Source of the DNA: Rhodovulum visakhapatnamense
GTDB taxonomy: Bacteria; Pseudomonadota; Alphaproteobacteria; Rhodobacterales; Rhodobacteraceae
DNA length: 64,000 nucleotides
Reading direction: 5' to 3'
Assembly (NCBI RefSeq): GCF_004365965.1
Contig: NZ_SOEB01000017.1
Span: 1 to 64,000 of the forward strand
Shown piece by piece: positions 16,672 through 25,400 of this stretch (the first letter of the stretch is position 1; the number at the start of each line of letters is the position of its first letter). The position numbers and the translations under genes were made by a program. The notes under the pieces were generated by a model that was not told the origin of the DNA, searched no databases, and saw only the letters and a list, made by a program, of their open reading frames with translations.

Positions 16672-19124
16672 AGTTTCGTTTCCTTTTTGCGCTGCTGGCC
16701 GTCCTGGCCACAGCCGTTTTGCCGACCGCACTCTCCACCCCCGCGCTGGCTCAGGCCCAGGCCCAGCAAGAGGGCCCCGATTACGCCCAGTGGAACAAGG
16801 TCGCCTCGCGGGTCGAGAAGGTTCTTGCCGAGGGCAAGGCCTCGACGGCCGCCTTCGATACGCTGCGTGGCGAACTGGTGGACTGGCGCACGCGGTTTCT
16901 CGACGCGCAGAACATCAACTCGGCCCGGATCAAGACCCTGCGCGACCAGATCTCGGCGCTGGGCGATCCGCCCGCCGAGGGCGAGACCGAGCCGCAGGAA
17001 ATCGCCAAGCGCCGGGCGGAACTGACTAAGCAGCTGAACGAGGCGCAGGCGCCAAGCCTGAAGGCGGTCGAGGCCTATAGCCGGGCCGACGGCCTGATCC
17101 GCGAGATCGACCAGATCATCCGCGAACGTCAGGCCGATCAGCTGCTGCAGCTGGGACCCTCGCCGGTGAACCCGGTCAACTGGGCCGCCGGTCTGACCGC
17201 GATCCGCGGCACCCTTGTCGAGGTCGGCAACGAGCTGTCGTCGAACTGGGAAAACCCCAATGCGCGCGCGACCATGCGAAGCGCGCTGCCGGTGACGCTG
17301 CTGTTTCTGGCCCTGGCAGCCCTCCTGACGGTCAGGGGCCGCCGCTGGATGGAGATGCTGTCGGTGTTTCTGGCCCAGCGCGGCCGGGGCCGGGGACGGA
17401 CACTCTTTTCCGGCATCGCATCGCTCGGCCAGATCGTGGTGCCGACGCTGGGGGTCGTGCTGCTGGCGGGGGCGCTGAAATCCTCGGCGATGCTCGGGCT
17501 TCGCACCGAGCGGCTGGCGCAGATCCTGCCGATCCTCGGCTTCACGATCTTCACCGCGGGCTGGCTGGGGGGCCGCGTCTTCGCCCAGCTGGGCGTCAGC
17601 CGCGCCATCCTGACCCTGCCGCCCGAGCGGCGCGCCGAGGGAAGGTTCAATTCCTGGATCATCGGGCTGATCCTGGCGCTGGCGATGCTGGCCCAGGAAG
17701 TCAGCAAGGTCGAGACCTACTCCGCCGAGGCGGTGGCGGTCCTGAGCTTCCCGATCCTGCTTCTGGCCGGGCTGATGCTGTCGCGGATGGGCCAGCTTCT
17801 GCTGGCGCATTCCCGGGCCGACAGCGCCGAAAGCCCCGAAGAGCGGCCCTATCGCAACCGCGTCGCCGCCTTCTTAGGCCGCGCCGCCATCGGGGCCGGG
17901 CTGATCGGGCCGCTGCTGGCGGCGGTGGGCTATGCCGAGGCGGGCGATTTCTTCGTCTATCCCTCGATCCTGACGCTGGCTTTGATGGGGTTCCTGCTGC
18001 TGTTGCAGCGCTTTGTGACCGATATCTACGCCATCCTGATGGGCCGCGATGTCGAGGACCCCGAGAATGGCGGCGACCTGATCCCGGTGCTGATCGGGAT
18101 GATGCTCGTGCTGCTGTCCCTGCCGGTGCTGGCGCTGATCTGGGGCGCGCGCATCGCCGACCTGACCGAGCTCTGGACGCGCTTCACCGCGGGCTACAGC
18201 ATCGGCGGGACCCGGATCTCGCCGACGAGCTTCCTGACCTTCGTCGTGGTCTTCACGCTGGGCTATGCGCTGACCCGGCTGGTGCAGGGCATGCTGCGCT
18301 CGACCGTACTGCCGAAGACAAAGATCGACCCGGGCGGGCAGACCGCGCTGATCTCGGGCGTGGGCTATGTCGGGATCTTCCTGGCCGGTGTGGTGTCGGT
18401 GACGACCGCGGGCATCGACCTCAGCTCGCTGGCCATCGTCGCCGGTGCGCTGTCTGTCGGTATCGGCTTCGGGCTTCAGACCATCGTGCAGAACTTCGTC
18501 TCGGGCATCATCCTGCTGATCGAGCGGCCCGTCAGCCAGGGCGACTGGATCGAGGTCGGGGGCGTGATGGGGATCGTCAAGGATATCTCGGTCCGCTCGA
18601 CCCGGATCCAGACCTTCGACCGCACCGACGTGATCGTGCCCAATGCCGATCTGATCGCCGGGCAGGTGACGAACTGGACCCGGCAGAACCTGACCGGGCG
18701 GGTCATCCTCAAGGTCGGTGTCGCCTATGGCAGCGACACCCGCAAGGTCGAGAAGATCCTCATGGAAATCGGCGAAAGCCATCCGCTGGTGATGGTGAAC
18801 CCGGCGCCGCTGGTGGTGTTCCAGGGCTTCGGCGCCGATGCGCTGGAATTCGAGCTTCGGGTCATTCTGCGCGACATCAACTACGGGCTTTCGGTGCGAA
18901 CCGAACTGAACCATGAGATTGCCCGCCGGTTTGCGGAGGAAGGGATCGAGATCCCCTTCGCCCAGCGCGACATCTGGCTCAGAAACCCCGAAACCCTGCG
19001 CGAGCGGCCTGCGCCGCAGCCGCCGGGTCCGTTCCTGCCGCGCCAGAGCGCCGAACCCCAGCCCGAGCCGCTCGCCGATCTCGGCGGCGACGCCGATGCC
19101 GATGGAGGAGATGGCCCACGTTGA
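16668..19124 (+). CDS. Large MscS-type mechanosensitive channel with DUF3772-like domain
   Basis: 818 residues. There is a signal peptide (MKFRFLFALLAVLATAVLPT). A periplasmic coiled-coil-like region follows, residues 40-190, rich in Glu, Lys and Ala, resembling DUF3772. Eleven or so membrane segments come next, then the MscS core. Pore-helix and beta-domain motifs are VGIGFGLQTIVQNFVSGIIL and IERPVSQGDWIEVGGVMG, followed by IPFAQRDIWLR near the end. Such large MscS relatives release solutes on hypo-osmotic shock. It overlaps cysK by ATGA and is itself overlapped by the alaX-type gene, so these appear translationally coupled. Confidence 0.87.
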   Translation: MKFRFLFALLAVLATAVLPTALSTPALAQAQAQQEGPDYAQWNKVASRVEKVLAEGKASTAAFDTLRGELVDWRTRFLDAQNINSARIKTLRDQISALGDPPAEGETEPQEIAKRRAELTKQLNEAQAPSLKAVEAYSRADGLIREIDQIIRERQADQLLQLGPSPVNPVNWAAGLTAIRGTLVEVGNELSSNWENPNARATMRSALPVTLLFLALAALLTVRGRRWMEMLSVFLAQRGRGRGRTLFSGIASLGQIVVPTLGVVLLAGALKSSAMLGLRTERLAQILPILGFTIFTAGWLGGRVFAQLGVSRAILTLPPERRAEGRFNSWIIGLILALAMLAQEVSKVETYSAEAVAVLSFPILLLAGLMLSRMGQLLLAHSRADSAESPEERPYRNRVAAFLGRAAIGAGLIGPLLAAVGYAEAGDFFVYPSILTLALMGFLLLLQRFVTDIYAILMGRDVEDPENGGDLIPVLIGMMLVLLSLPVLALIWGARIADLTELWTRFTAGYSIGGTRISPTSFLTFVVVFTLGYALTRLVQGMLRSTVLPKTKIDPGGQTALISGVGYVGIFLAGVVSVTTAGIDLSSLAIVAGALSVGIGFGLQTIVQNFVSGIILLIERPVSQGDWIEVGGVMGIVKDISVRSTRIQTFDRTDVIVPNADLIAGQVTNWTRQNLTGRVILKVGVAYGSDTRKVEKILMEIGESHPLVMVNPAPLVVFQGFGADALEFELRVILRDINYGLSVRTELNHEIARRFAEEGIEIPFAQRDIWLRNPETLRERPAPQPPGPFLPRQSAEPQPEPLADLGGDADADGGDGPR

Positions 19125-19837
19125 CCGGCCCGCTTTACCGCAAGGACCCCTATCTCAGGGAGGCGCCGGCCACGGTCACCGCCCATGCCGAGGGTGGCGT
19201 GGTGCTGTCGGCGCCGCTTTTCTATCCGCGCGGCGGCGGCCAGCCCGGCGACACCGGGCGGCTGGTCTGGCAGGGCGGCCAGATGATCGTGGCCGACACC
19301 GTCAAGAGCGAGGCGGGGGCCGAGCTGTTGCTGGCGCCCGAGGGTGCCGCCCTGCCGCCGGTTGGAGCCGAACTCACCCAGCATCTCGACTGGGATCGCC
19401 GCTATGGACATATGCGCGTCCATACCGCGCTGCATCTGCTGTCGGTGGTCATTCCGCTGCCGGTCTCCGGCGGCGCCATCGGCGCCGACAAGGGGCGGCT
19501 CGACTTCGACATGCCCGAGGCGCCCGGGGACAAGGAGGCGCTCGAGGCGGCCCTGAACGACCTGATCGCCCGCGATCTTCCGGTCGCCGAGCAGTGGATC
19601 ACCGAGGCCGAACTCGATGCCGGTCCGGGGCTCGTGAAGACGATGTCGGCGGCCCCGCCGCGCGGCACGGGGCGTGTCCGCCTTGTCCGCATCGGCTCCG
19701 GCGAGGCCCCGGTCGACCTGCAACCCTGCGGCGGCACCCATGTCGCCCGCACCGGCGAGATCGGCGCGGTCCGTCTTGGCAAGATCGAGAAGAAGGGCCG
19801 TCAGAACCGGCGGGTGACGGTGCATCCGGGCGGTTAG
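19121..19837 (+). CDS. Alanyl-tRNA editing protein (AlaX family)
   Basis: 238 residues. The start is a TTG whose bases overlap the upstream TGA stop (TTGA at 19121-19124), the only start placing the protein at family length. It shows the AlaRS editing-domain pattern: FYPRGGGQPGDTG, then HMRVHTALHLLSVV with the HxxxH zinc ligands, then DLQPCGGTHVARTGEIG with CxxxH. AlaX proteins hydrolyse Ser- or Gly-mischarged tRNA-Ala in trans. It is the last gene of the trg-cysK-mscS run and sits before tRNA-Ser. Confidence 0.85.
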   Translation: MTGPLYRKDPYLREAPATVTAHAEGGVVLSAPLFYPRGGGQPGDTGRLVWQGGQMIVADTVKSEAGAELLLAPEGAALPPVGAELTQHLDWDRRYGHMRVHTALHLLSVVIPLPVSGGAIGADKGRLDFDMPEAPGDKEALEAALNDLIARDLPVAEQWITEAELDAGPGLVKTMSAAPPRGTGRVRLVRIGSGEAPVDLQPCGGTHVARTGEIGAVRLGKIEKKGRQNRRVTVHPGG

Positions 19838-19954
19838 CCTCGGCCATGGCACACTCGGCTTCGGGCTCGTGCCGGAGGGTCGCGGGGCAGGGGGGCGAGA
19901 GTGACCAAACTCCTCTTGCATCGCGCCCCCGGCCGAGGGTAGACAGCCTGTCAC

Positions 19955-20044
19955 GGAGAGGTGGCCGAGTGGTCGAAGGCGCACGCCTGGAACGCGTGTA
20001 GGCGGGAAACCGTCTCCAGGGTTCGAATCCCTGTCTCTCCGCCA
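19955..20044 (+). tRNA. tRNA-Ser (anticodon GGA)
   Basis: A class II tRNA of 90 bases with encoded CCA. The acceptor GGAGAGG pairs with TCTCTCC through one G-T wobble. The anticodon arm is CACGC-CTGGAAC-GCGTG, giving anticodon GGA for UCC/UCU serine codons. There is a long variable arm, and the T-loop reads GGTTCGAATCC. It lies at the left edge of the restriction/defence island and is a plausible integration target. Confidence 0.95.
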
Positions 20045-20070
20045 CTTGCCCCCGCGAAAGCGTTCTCCCG

Positions 20071-20092
20071 ATCCGGCTGCGGCCGGATTTTT
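20071..20092 (+). terminator. Terminator after tRNA-Ser
   Basis: A 7-bp stem ATCCGGC-TGCG-GCCGGAT is followed by TTTT, 27 bases after the tRNA CCA end. Confidence 0.8.
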
Positions 20093-20357
20093 CCGTTGTT
20101 TTCGAGGGTTATGCGGGAGGGGCTGAGCACTGGCCCCCGCGCCAGGAGGCCCGGAAGCGGTCTCTCAGGGCCGATATTCTCCGGACCTGTTGACTGCGCA
20201 GTTTTGGTGAAAAGCTTTCAAGCATCTGTTCTATAAGCCGTTTTTGCCTGTGTCCGCGCGGACTCCGATCCGAGTTCCATTCGAGCGAAATGCCTCTGGC
20301 GTCGAACTCCCTGATTTAGCGATCGCATTTCCGCGGGTCGTTGACCTCATCGCTGTG

Positions 20358-20378
20358 TTGTGACCATTCTGACCACAA
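20358..20378 (+). promoter_or_regulatory. Candidate operator upstream of the Phd-like gene
   Basis: TTGTG at 20358-20362 and CACAA at 20374-20378 form an inverted repeat. Within it TGACCA occurs twice as a direct repeat, 9 bases apart. The site ends 16 bases before the start codon, with the ribosome site in between. Phd/YefM antitoxins usually repress their own promoter by binding such short palindromes, so autoregulation is a reasonable inference. Confidence 0.4.
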
Positions 20379-20393
20379 ATCAGGGAGGGGCCC

Positions 20394-20582
20394 ATGAAGG
20401 CCGTGTCTGCCCGTGAGGCCAAGCATCACTTCGGCCAGTTGATCGATGAGGCGCGGGCCGAGCCGGTGGTCGTCGAGAAGCATGGTCGTCCGGTGGTCGT
20501 CGTTCTTGCGGTCGAAGAGTACCAGCGGCTGACCGGCCAGACCGTGGAACCTTCCGGCAAGAAACGAGAGGACGAGCGGTAG
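20394..20582 (+). CDS. Phd/YefM-family antitoxin-like protein
   Basis: 62 residues beginning MKAVSAREAKHHFGQLIDEA, the DNA-binding N-terminal fold of Phd/YefM antitoxins, with KHGRPVVVVLAVEEYQRL continuing the fold. No Doc, YoeB or other toxin gene follows. Instead a type III-like DNA methyltransferase gene starts 3 bases after the stop. It may regulate the restriction operon or neutralise an unrecognised partner. A candidate operator lies at 20358-20378. Confidence 0.8.
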   Translation: MKAVSAREAKHHFGQLIDEARAEPVVVEKHGRPVVVVLAVEEYQRLTGQTVEPSGKKREDER

Positions 20583-20585
20583 CGC

Positions 20586-22124
20586 ATGCCGATACTGAAC
20601 TGGCTGACACGGGACGAGGACATCCGCACGGCGCAGCACGTGCCCTATCGCCTGCTAGAGGAAGTCCCGGATTTATCGGCGGGCGACGGTGGCGCGGGCA
20701 ACATGCTGATCCAAGGCGACAACCTGGAAGCGTTGAAGGCGCTGCTGCCGTTCTATGCCGGCCGGGTGAAATGCATCTATATCGACCCGCCCTATAACAC
20801 CGGCGCCGCATTCGAACATTACGACGACAATCTGGAAAACAGCATCTGGCTCGGCACAATTTGGCCGCGCCTTGAGCTGTTACGCGATCTGCTGGCGGAA
20901 GATGGGTCTTTGTGGGTCAACATCGATGATCGCCAAGGGCATTATCTCAAAGTTATCCTTGATGAAGTCTTTGGGCGCTCGCGGTTTGTCGCAAATGTAG
21001 TGTGGCAGAAGAGGACTTCACGAGAGAACCGCAAGGCTATCGGCTCTGCTCATGACCATATTCTCGTTTACGCTCCCGCCGGTGCGCAAGATTGGAAAAA
21101 GTACCGGAACCTCCTGCCCGATACCGACAAAGGATACGCCAATCCCGACGAGGATCCGAAGGGGCCGTGGCGGTCAATTCCGTTCAGCGCTCAGGGCTTC
21201 CGCGCCAACCAGATGTACAAGATTACTACACCAACTGGAGATGTGCTTGACCCTCCAAAAGGGCGCTGCTGGGGAGCCACGGAACCCGAGTTTCTACGCC
21301 TCCGCGACATTGAAGGGCGCGTCTACTTCCCGAAGAACGGCCGTGGCCGCCCAAGGATCAAGAAATACCAGTTCGAGGAAAGCGGATTGGCGCCCATGAC
21401 TTGGTGGACCGCAGCAGATTTCGGGGACAACCAGCAGGCAAAGAAAGAAATTCTCGAACTGTTCAACGACGAAGATGCGTTTGACACACCGAAACCAGAG
21501 AAACTCATCGAACGCATTCTGCACATCGCGACCAACCCGGGAGACCTTGTGCTTGATTCCTTTCTCGGATCGGGGACCACGATGGCAGTCGCCATAAAGA
21601 CTGGGCGGCGTTCGATCGGAATCGAGATGGGTGAACACGCAGCAACATACTGTGTACCCCGACTTCGAAAGGTCATCGAGGGCGAGCAAGGCGGCGTCTC
21701 CAAGACAGTGGGGTGGCAGGGTGGCAGCGGGTTCCGCTTCTACCGGTTGGGCCCGCCCGTCTTCGACGAGGAGGGCCACATCCGGCAGGACATCCGCTTC
21801 CCGGTGCTGGCGGCGCATGTTTGGTTTTCGGAGACCGACCGGCCGTGGGATGGCAGCGGCGACAGCCCGCTGCTCGGCATCCACGACGGCCGCGCCCATG
21901 CGCTGCTCTACAACGGCATCCTCGGCGACAAGAGGCCGGGCGGCGGCAACGTGCTGACCCGCGCGACGCTCGCCCTGATCCGTGAGGATATCGCCAAGCT
22001 GGCGCCGGACTTCGACGGCCCGCTGACCGTCTATGGCGAACAATCCCGGCTGACGCCCGTGACGCTCGACCGCGAGCGCATCACCTTCAAGCAGACGCCC
22101 TACGACGTCAAAGCGCGAGCCTGA
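20586..22124 (+). CDS. Type III-like restriction system DNA methyltransferase (Mod)
   Basis: 512 residues, beta-class N4/N6 amino-methyltransferase. Motif IV DPPYNTG is at about residue 65. The SAM-binding motif I (VLDSFLGSGTTMAVAI) lies C-terminal, giving the beta order. An IDDRQGHYLKVILDEVFG segment follows motif IV as in Mod proteins. It modifies the same site that the Res partner would cut. The gene is a compositional mosaic: about 20,930-21,690 is visibly AT-richer than both ends and covers the expected target-recognition region. It is sandwiched tightly between the Phd-like gene and res. Confidence 0.87.
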   Translation: MPILNWLTRDEDIRTAQHVPYRLLEEVPDLSAGDGGAGNMLIQGDNLEALKALLPFYAGRVKCIYIDPPYNTGAAFEHYDDNLENSIWLGTIWPRLELLRDLLAEDGSLWVNIDDRQGHYLKVILDEVFGRSRFVANVVWQKRTSRENRKAIGSAHDHILVYAPAGAQDWKKYRNLLPDTDKGYANPDEDPKGPWRSIPFSAQGFRANQMYKITTPTGDVLDPPKGRCWGATEPEFLRLRDIEGRVYFPKNGRGRPRIKKYQFEESGLAPMTWWTAADFGDNQQAKKEILELFNDEDAFDTPKPEKLIERILHIATNPGDLVLDSFLGSGTTMAVAIKTGRRSIGIEMGEHAATYCVPRLRKVIEGEQGGVSKTVGWQGGSGFRFYRLGPPVFDEEGHIRQDIRFPVLAAHVWFSETDRPWDGSGDSPLLGIHDGRAHALLYNGILGDKRPGGGNVLTRATLALIREDIAKLAPDFDGPLTVYGEQSRLTPVTLDRERITFKQTPYDVKARA

Positions 22125-22135
22125 GGGGGCATCTG

Positions 22136-24772
22136 ATGAAACTGAAGCAATACCAGACCGATACTCTCTCCGTTCTCCGCCGGTTTTTCGAGGAGGCGCG
22201 CGTGGCGGGCCCGAAGGGCGCGTACGAGGCGATCACCAGGGAGCCGGACCAAGCCAAGCGTCTCGGCCGGTACGGCGGCACCTACACGCCGCTCGCCGAG
22301 CTGCCGGCCGTTCCCTATGTCTGCCTGCGCCTGCCCACCGGGGGCGGCAAGACTATCCTCGGCGCTCACTCCATCGGCATCGCGCGCGACGCCTGGGTGG
22401 AGAAGGACTATCCGATGGTCCTGTGGCTGGTGCCGTCGAACACGATCCGACTTCAGACGGCCGAGGCCCTGAAGAACGCCCGCCACCCCTATCGGCAAGC
22501 GCTGGACGAGGCCTTCGACGGCCGGGTGCGCGTGTTCGACATCGCCGATTTCACCCACATCCGCCCGCACGACATCCGCGACCATTGCTGCATCGTCGTC
22601 GGCACGATCCAGACCCTGCGCGTGTCGAACACCGAGGGCCGGAAGGTCTATTCCCACAACGAGAACATGGAGCCGCACTTCACGGCGCTGCCCAATACCC
22701 TGCCGGGTCTGGAAGCGCTGGAAGGCGGCGGCGTGAAGTTCTCCTTTGCCAATCTGATGCATGTCCACCGGCCGTTGATGATCGTGGACGAGGCGCACAA
22801 CGCGGTCACCGGCCTGACGCGCGAGATGCAGGCACGCGTCAATCCGTCCGCGATCATCGAGTTCACGGCGACGCCGCGGCTCAACTCGAACATCCTGCAC
22901 AGTGTCACCGCGCAGGAGCTGAAGCTCGAGGAGATGATCAAGCTGCCGATCATGCTGTCCGAGCACGACACCTGGCAGAACGCCGTGAACGGGGCGATCG
23001 CGTCACGGGCGTCGCTGGCCGAGGAAGCCGAGAAGGACACGGCATACATCCGACCCATCGTCCTGTTCCAGGCGCAGCCCAAGAACCAGGAGGTGACGGT
23101 CGAGGTGCTGAAGAAGCACCTGATGGAGGTCGAGCAGATCCCCGAACACAAGATCGCCGTGGCCACCGGCGATCAGCGCGAACTGGATGGCATCAACCTG
23201 TTCGATCCGAAGTGCCCGATCGAGTACGTCATCACCGTTGAGGCGCTGAAGGAGGGCTGGGATTGTTCCTTCGCCTATGCGTTCTGCTCGGTCTCGCGGA
23301 TTCAGAGCGCGGTGGACGTCGAGCAGCTGCTGGGGCGCGTCCTGCGGATGCCTTATGCCAAGCGCCGGAAGGCCGAGGATCTAAACCGCGCCTATGCGTT
23401 CCTGTCGGAGCCGTCGTTCGGCGAGGCGGCGCGGTCGCTGGCCGACAAGCTGGTGGCGATGGGTTTCGAGGAGGATGAGGCGCTCGACAACATCGAACCG
23501 GCGCAGACGTCGCTCGATGCCGATACCGGCCTGTTCGGCCCGCGCGACAAGCCGAAGCCGACCTTCAAGCACACGGTGACGGCGCCACCCGAGGTGGTTG
23601 CCGAACTGAAGAAGCGCGCAGGGGTGAGCGTTCGCGAAACCGATGACGGGAAGGTCGAGATTGCCGTGACGGGGCGTGTTGACGGCGGCCTCGAAAAGGC
23701 GATCGTCGAAGCTCTCCCCGAGACCGAACGAACGGGGTTCTCGGCGGCCGTCACCAAGTATCGCGTCGAAGTGAAGGACCAGCTATCGCCTGCAGAACAG
23801 GGCGAGGCGTTCGAGGTCCCGCGCCTGGTGTCCGAGATCCAGGGCGAGTTCGAGTTCGCTGACACCGACGTGTTCATGGAGTTCCACGACTGGTCGCTGC
23901 TCGACCACTCGTCGAAACTGGGCGAAGGCGAGTTCGCGATCCGCGAGACGGCACGCAGCTTCGAAATCGACCTCGACGGCAACCGCATAACCTACCAGTT
24001 CGCAGACGAAGAGGAGCAACTGGCACTCGACGTCGATGTTGAAGGCTGGACACCGGAGGCGCTGGTGCTCTGGCTCGACCGCCAAGTGCGCCAGCCGGAC
24101 ATCCATCAGAGCGAATTGCTCCGTTGGCTGCGCGACCTTGTCGGCCACCTGATCACCGTACGCGGCATGCACATCGCGGCGCTGATGCGGTGCAAGTTCA
24201 TCCTCGCCCGCAAGGTTCGCGAGAAGCTCGCCGCCATCCGTCAGCAGGAACGCGACGGCGTCTACCAGCGGTATCTCTTCGCGCCGGAGGCCAAGGTCGA
24301 GGTGTCCTTCGACCAGGCCTTCGCGTTCAAGGACGGAATGTATTGGGATCAGCGCCGGTATCGTGGGCGCTGGAAACCTCGCAAGCACTTCCTTGGGCCG
24401 GACCATGTGCCTGCCTTCGATGGAGCCGAGAACGGTGAAGAATTCCAGTGCGCGCAAGCCATCGACAGCTTGCCAGGCCTGAAGTTCTGGATCCGCAACG
24501 TCGCACGCCACCCCAATTCGTTCTGGTTGCCGACGGCTACGGACAAGTTCTATCCGGATTTCGTGGCTCAATTGGATGACGGCCGGCTGCTCGTCGTAGA
24601 GTACAAGGGTGCGCTCACTGCCGAGGGGGCAGATACCGACGAGAAGCGGACCATCGGTCAGCTATGGGAGAGGAAGAGTGGCGGGAGGGGTCTGTTCATC
24701 GTGGTAGAGAAAACCGTGGATGGAATGAGCATGCGAGATCAGATCGTCGGGAAACTCAGTCCGGGCCTGTGA
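22136..24772 (+). CDS. Type III-like restriction endonuclease (Res), helicase-nuclease
   Basis: 878 residues. The N-terminal SF2 helicase has Walker A RLPTGGGKTILGAHS, the DEAH box PLMIVDEAHNAVT and TATPRLNSN. EALKEGWDCSFAYAF and VEQLLGRVLRMPYA are helicase motifs V and VI. At the C-terminus DKFYPDFVAQLDDGRLLVVE, then YKG, is a PD-(D/E)xK nuclease core with D, E and K visible. With Mod it would form a type III-like restriction complex that translocates along DNA and cuts. It starts 11 bases after mod. It converges with the QueC-like gene, leaving a gap of 34 bases. Confidence 0.88.
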   Translation: MKLKQYQTDTLSVLRRFFEEARVAGPKGAYEAITREPDQAKRLGRYGGTYTPLAELPAVPYVCLRLPTGGGKTILGAHSIGIARDAWVEKDYPMVLWLVPSNTIRLQTAEALKNARHPYRQALDEAFDGRVRVFDIADFTHIRPHDIRDHCCIVVGTIQTLRVSNTEGRKVYSHNENMEPHFTALPNTLPGLEALEGGGVKFSFANLMHVHRPLMIVDEAHNAVTGLTREMQARVNPSAIIEFTATPRLNSNILHSVTAQELKLEEMIKLPIMLSEHDTWQNAVNGAIASRASLAEEAEKDTAYIRPIVLFQAQPKNQEVTVEVLKKHLMEVEQIPEHKIAVATGDQRELDGINLFDPKCPIEYVITVEALKEGWDCSFAYAFCSVSRIQSAVDVEQLLGRVLRMPYAKRRKAEDLNRAYAFLSEPSFGEAARSLADKLVAMGFEEDEALDNIEPAQTSLDADTGLFGPRDKPKPTFKHTVTAPPEVVAELKKRAGVSVRETDDGKVEIAVTGRVDGGLEKAIVEALPETERTGFSAAVTKYRVEVKDQLSPAEQGEAFEVPRLVSEIQGEFEFADTDVFMEFHDWSLLDHSSKLGEGEFAIRETARSFEIDLDGNRITYQFADEEEQLALDVDVEGWTPEALVLWLDRQVRQPDIHQSELLRWLRDLVGHLITVRGMHIAALMRCKFILARKVREKLAAIRQQERDGVYQRYLFAPEAKVEVSFDQAFAFKDGMYWDQRRYRGRWKPRKHFLGPDHVPAFDGAENGEEFQCAQAIDSLPGLKFWIRNVARHPNSFWLPTATDKFYPDFVAQLDDGRLLVVEYKGALTAEGADTDEKRTIGQLWERKSGGRGLFIVVEKTVDGMSMRDQIVGKLSPGL

Positions 24773-24806
24773 AGGATGCGACCACGGGAGGAGGAGTATT
24801 TCTGTG

Positions 24807-25400
24807 CTAGGCGGTGTTAAGGCCCAGTGCTGCGAAAGTCTCCAAAGTCTTGGTGCATCCTCGGCAAAGCCCGCATCCAACGGTTTCCCTGTGGCACGAG
24901 AACGTCCAGCGAAGCAACGAGTGTGGAACTCCGCTTTCGTGCACGAGCTGGACAGTCGTCATGTTGATTGCCGGAGCCGTTACCCGGGCGTCGGGCAGTT
25001 CGCAACGTATCAAGGCGTCGATCGCCGTGACGAATTCAGGATTGCCGTCGGGATGAACGCGGTCCGTAATCACCGTTCCCACGGCGATTTCCTTCAAGCC
25101 GCGATCCGCACATGCCATGGCGGCTACCGTCACAAGGAATTGGTTCCGAAATGGCCACGCCTCGCTAACCTTGGAATGAGACGCCATCCCTCGGCCGACC
25201 ATATCCCCGGCACCCAGGGCAGCTACGTTCGCCGTCACCACCTCCTGCGGCAAGTCAAGCTGTTGTGCCAGGTGCGATGCGGCCCTGAGTTCTCCGGCTG
25301 CCGGCCGCTGCCCATAATCGATGGTGAGCAGTAAGTCTGGCCGCTGCCAGTAGGCAAGAGCAGTGGATTCGACGCCGCCGGAGAAAAGCAGGACCCTCAT
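24807..25400 (-). CDS. QueC-like ATP-dependent enzyme (7-deazaguanine type)
   Basis: 197 residues from MRVLLFSGGVESTALAYW. This ATG overlaps the preceding stop as ATGA (25397-25400), so a longer upstream frame is rejected. SGGVESTA matches the PP-loop of QueC (usually SGGxDS) with Glu for Asp. FRNQFLVTVAAMACADRG and GTVITDRVHPDGNPEFVTAI continue the fold. CHRETVGCGLCRGC gives the four zinc cysteines. QueC turns 7-carboxy-7-deazaguanine into preQ0 using ATP. It is shorter than housekeeping QueC, and no queD, queE or queF is nearby. With a glycosylase and a base-exchange enzyme in the operon, it is probably a defence paralogue like Cap9 of type IV CBASS. Confidence 0.85.
   Translation of the reverse strand: MRVLLFSGGVESTALAYWQRPDLLLTIDYGQRPAAGELRAASHLAQQLDLPQEVVTANVAALGAGDMVGRGMASHSKVSEAWPFRNQFLVTVAAMACADRGLKEIAVGTVITDRVHPDGNPEFVTAIDALIRCELPDARVTAPAINMTTVQLVHESGVPHSLLRWTFSCHRETVGCGLCRGCTKTLETFAALGLNTA

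Noticed and set aside
20394-20582. Full toxin-antitoxin pair
   Set aside because: Only the antitoxin-like half is present; the next gene is a DNA methyltransferase.
24804-25334. Plus-strand frame opposite the QueC-like gene
   Set aside because: Antisense shadow of a gene with clear motifs.
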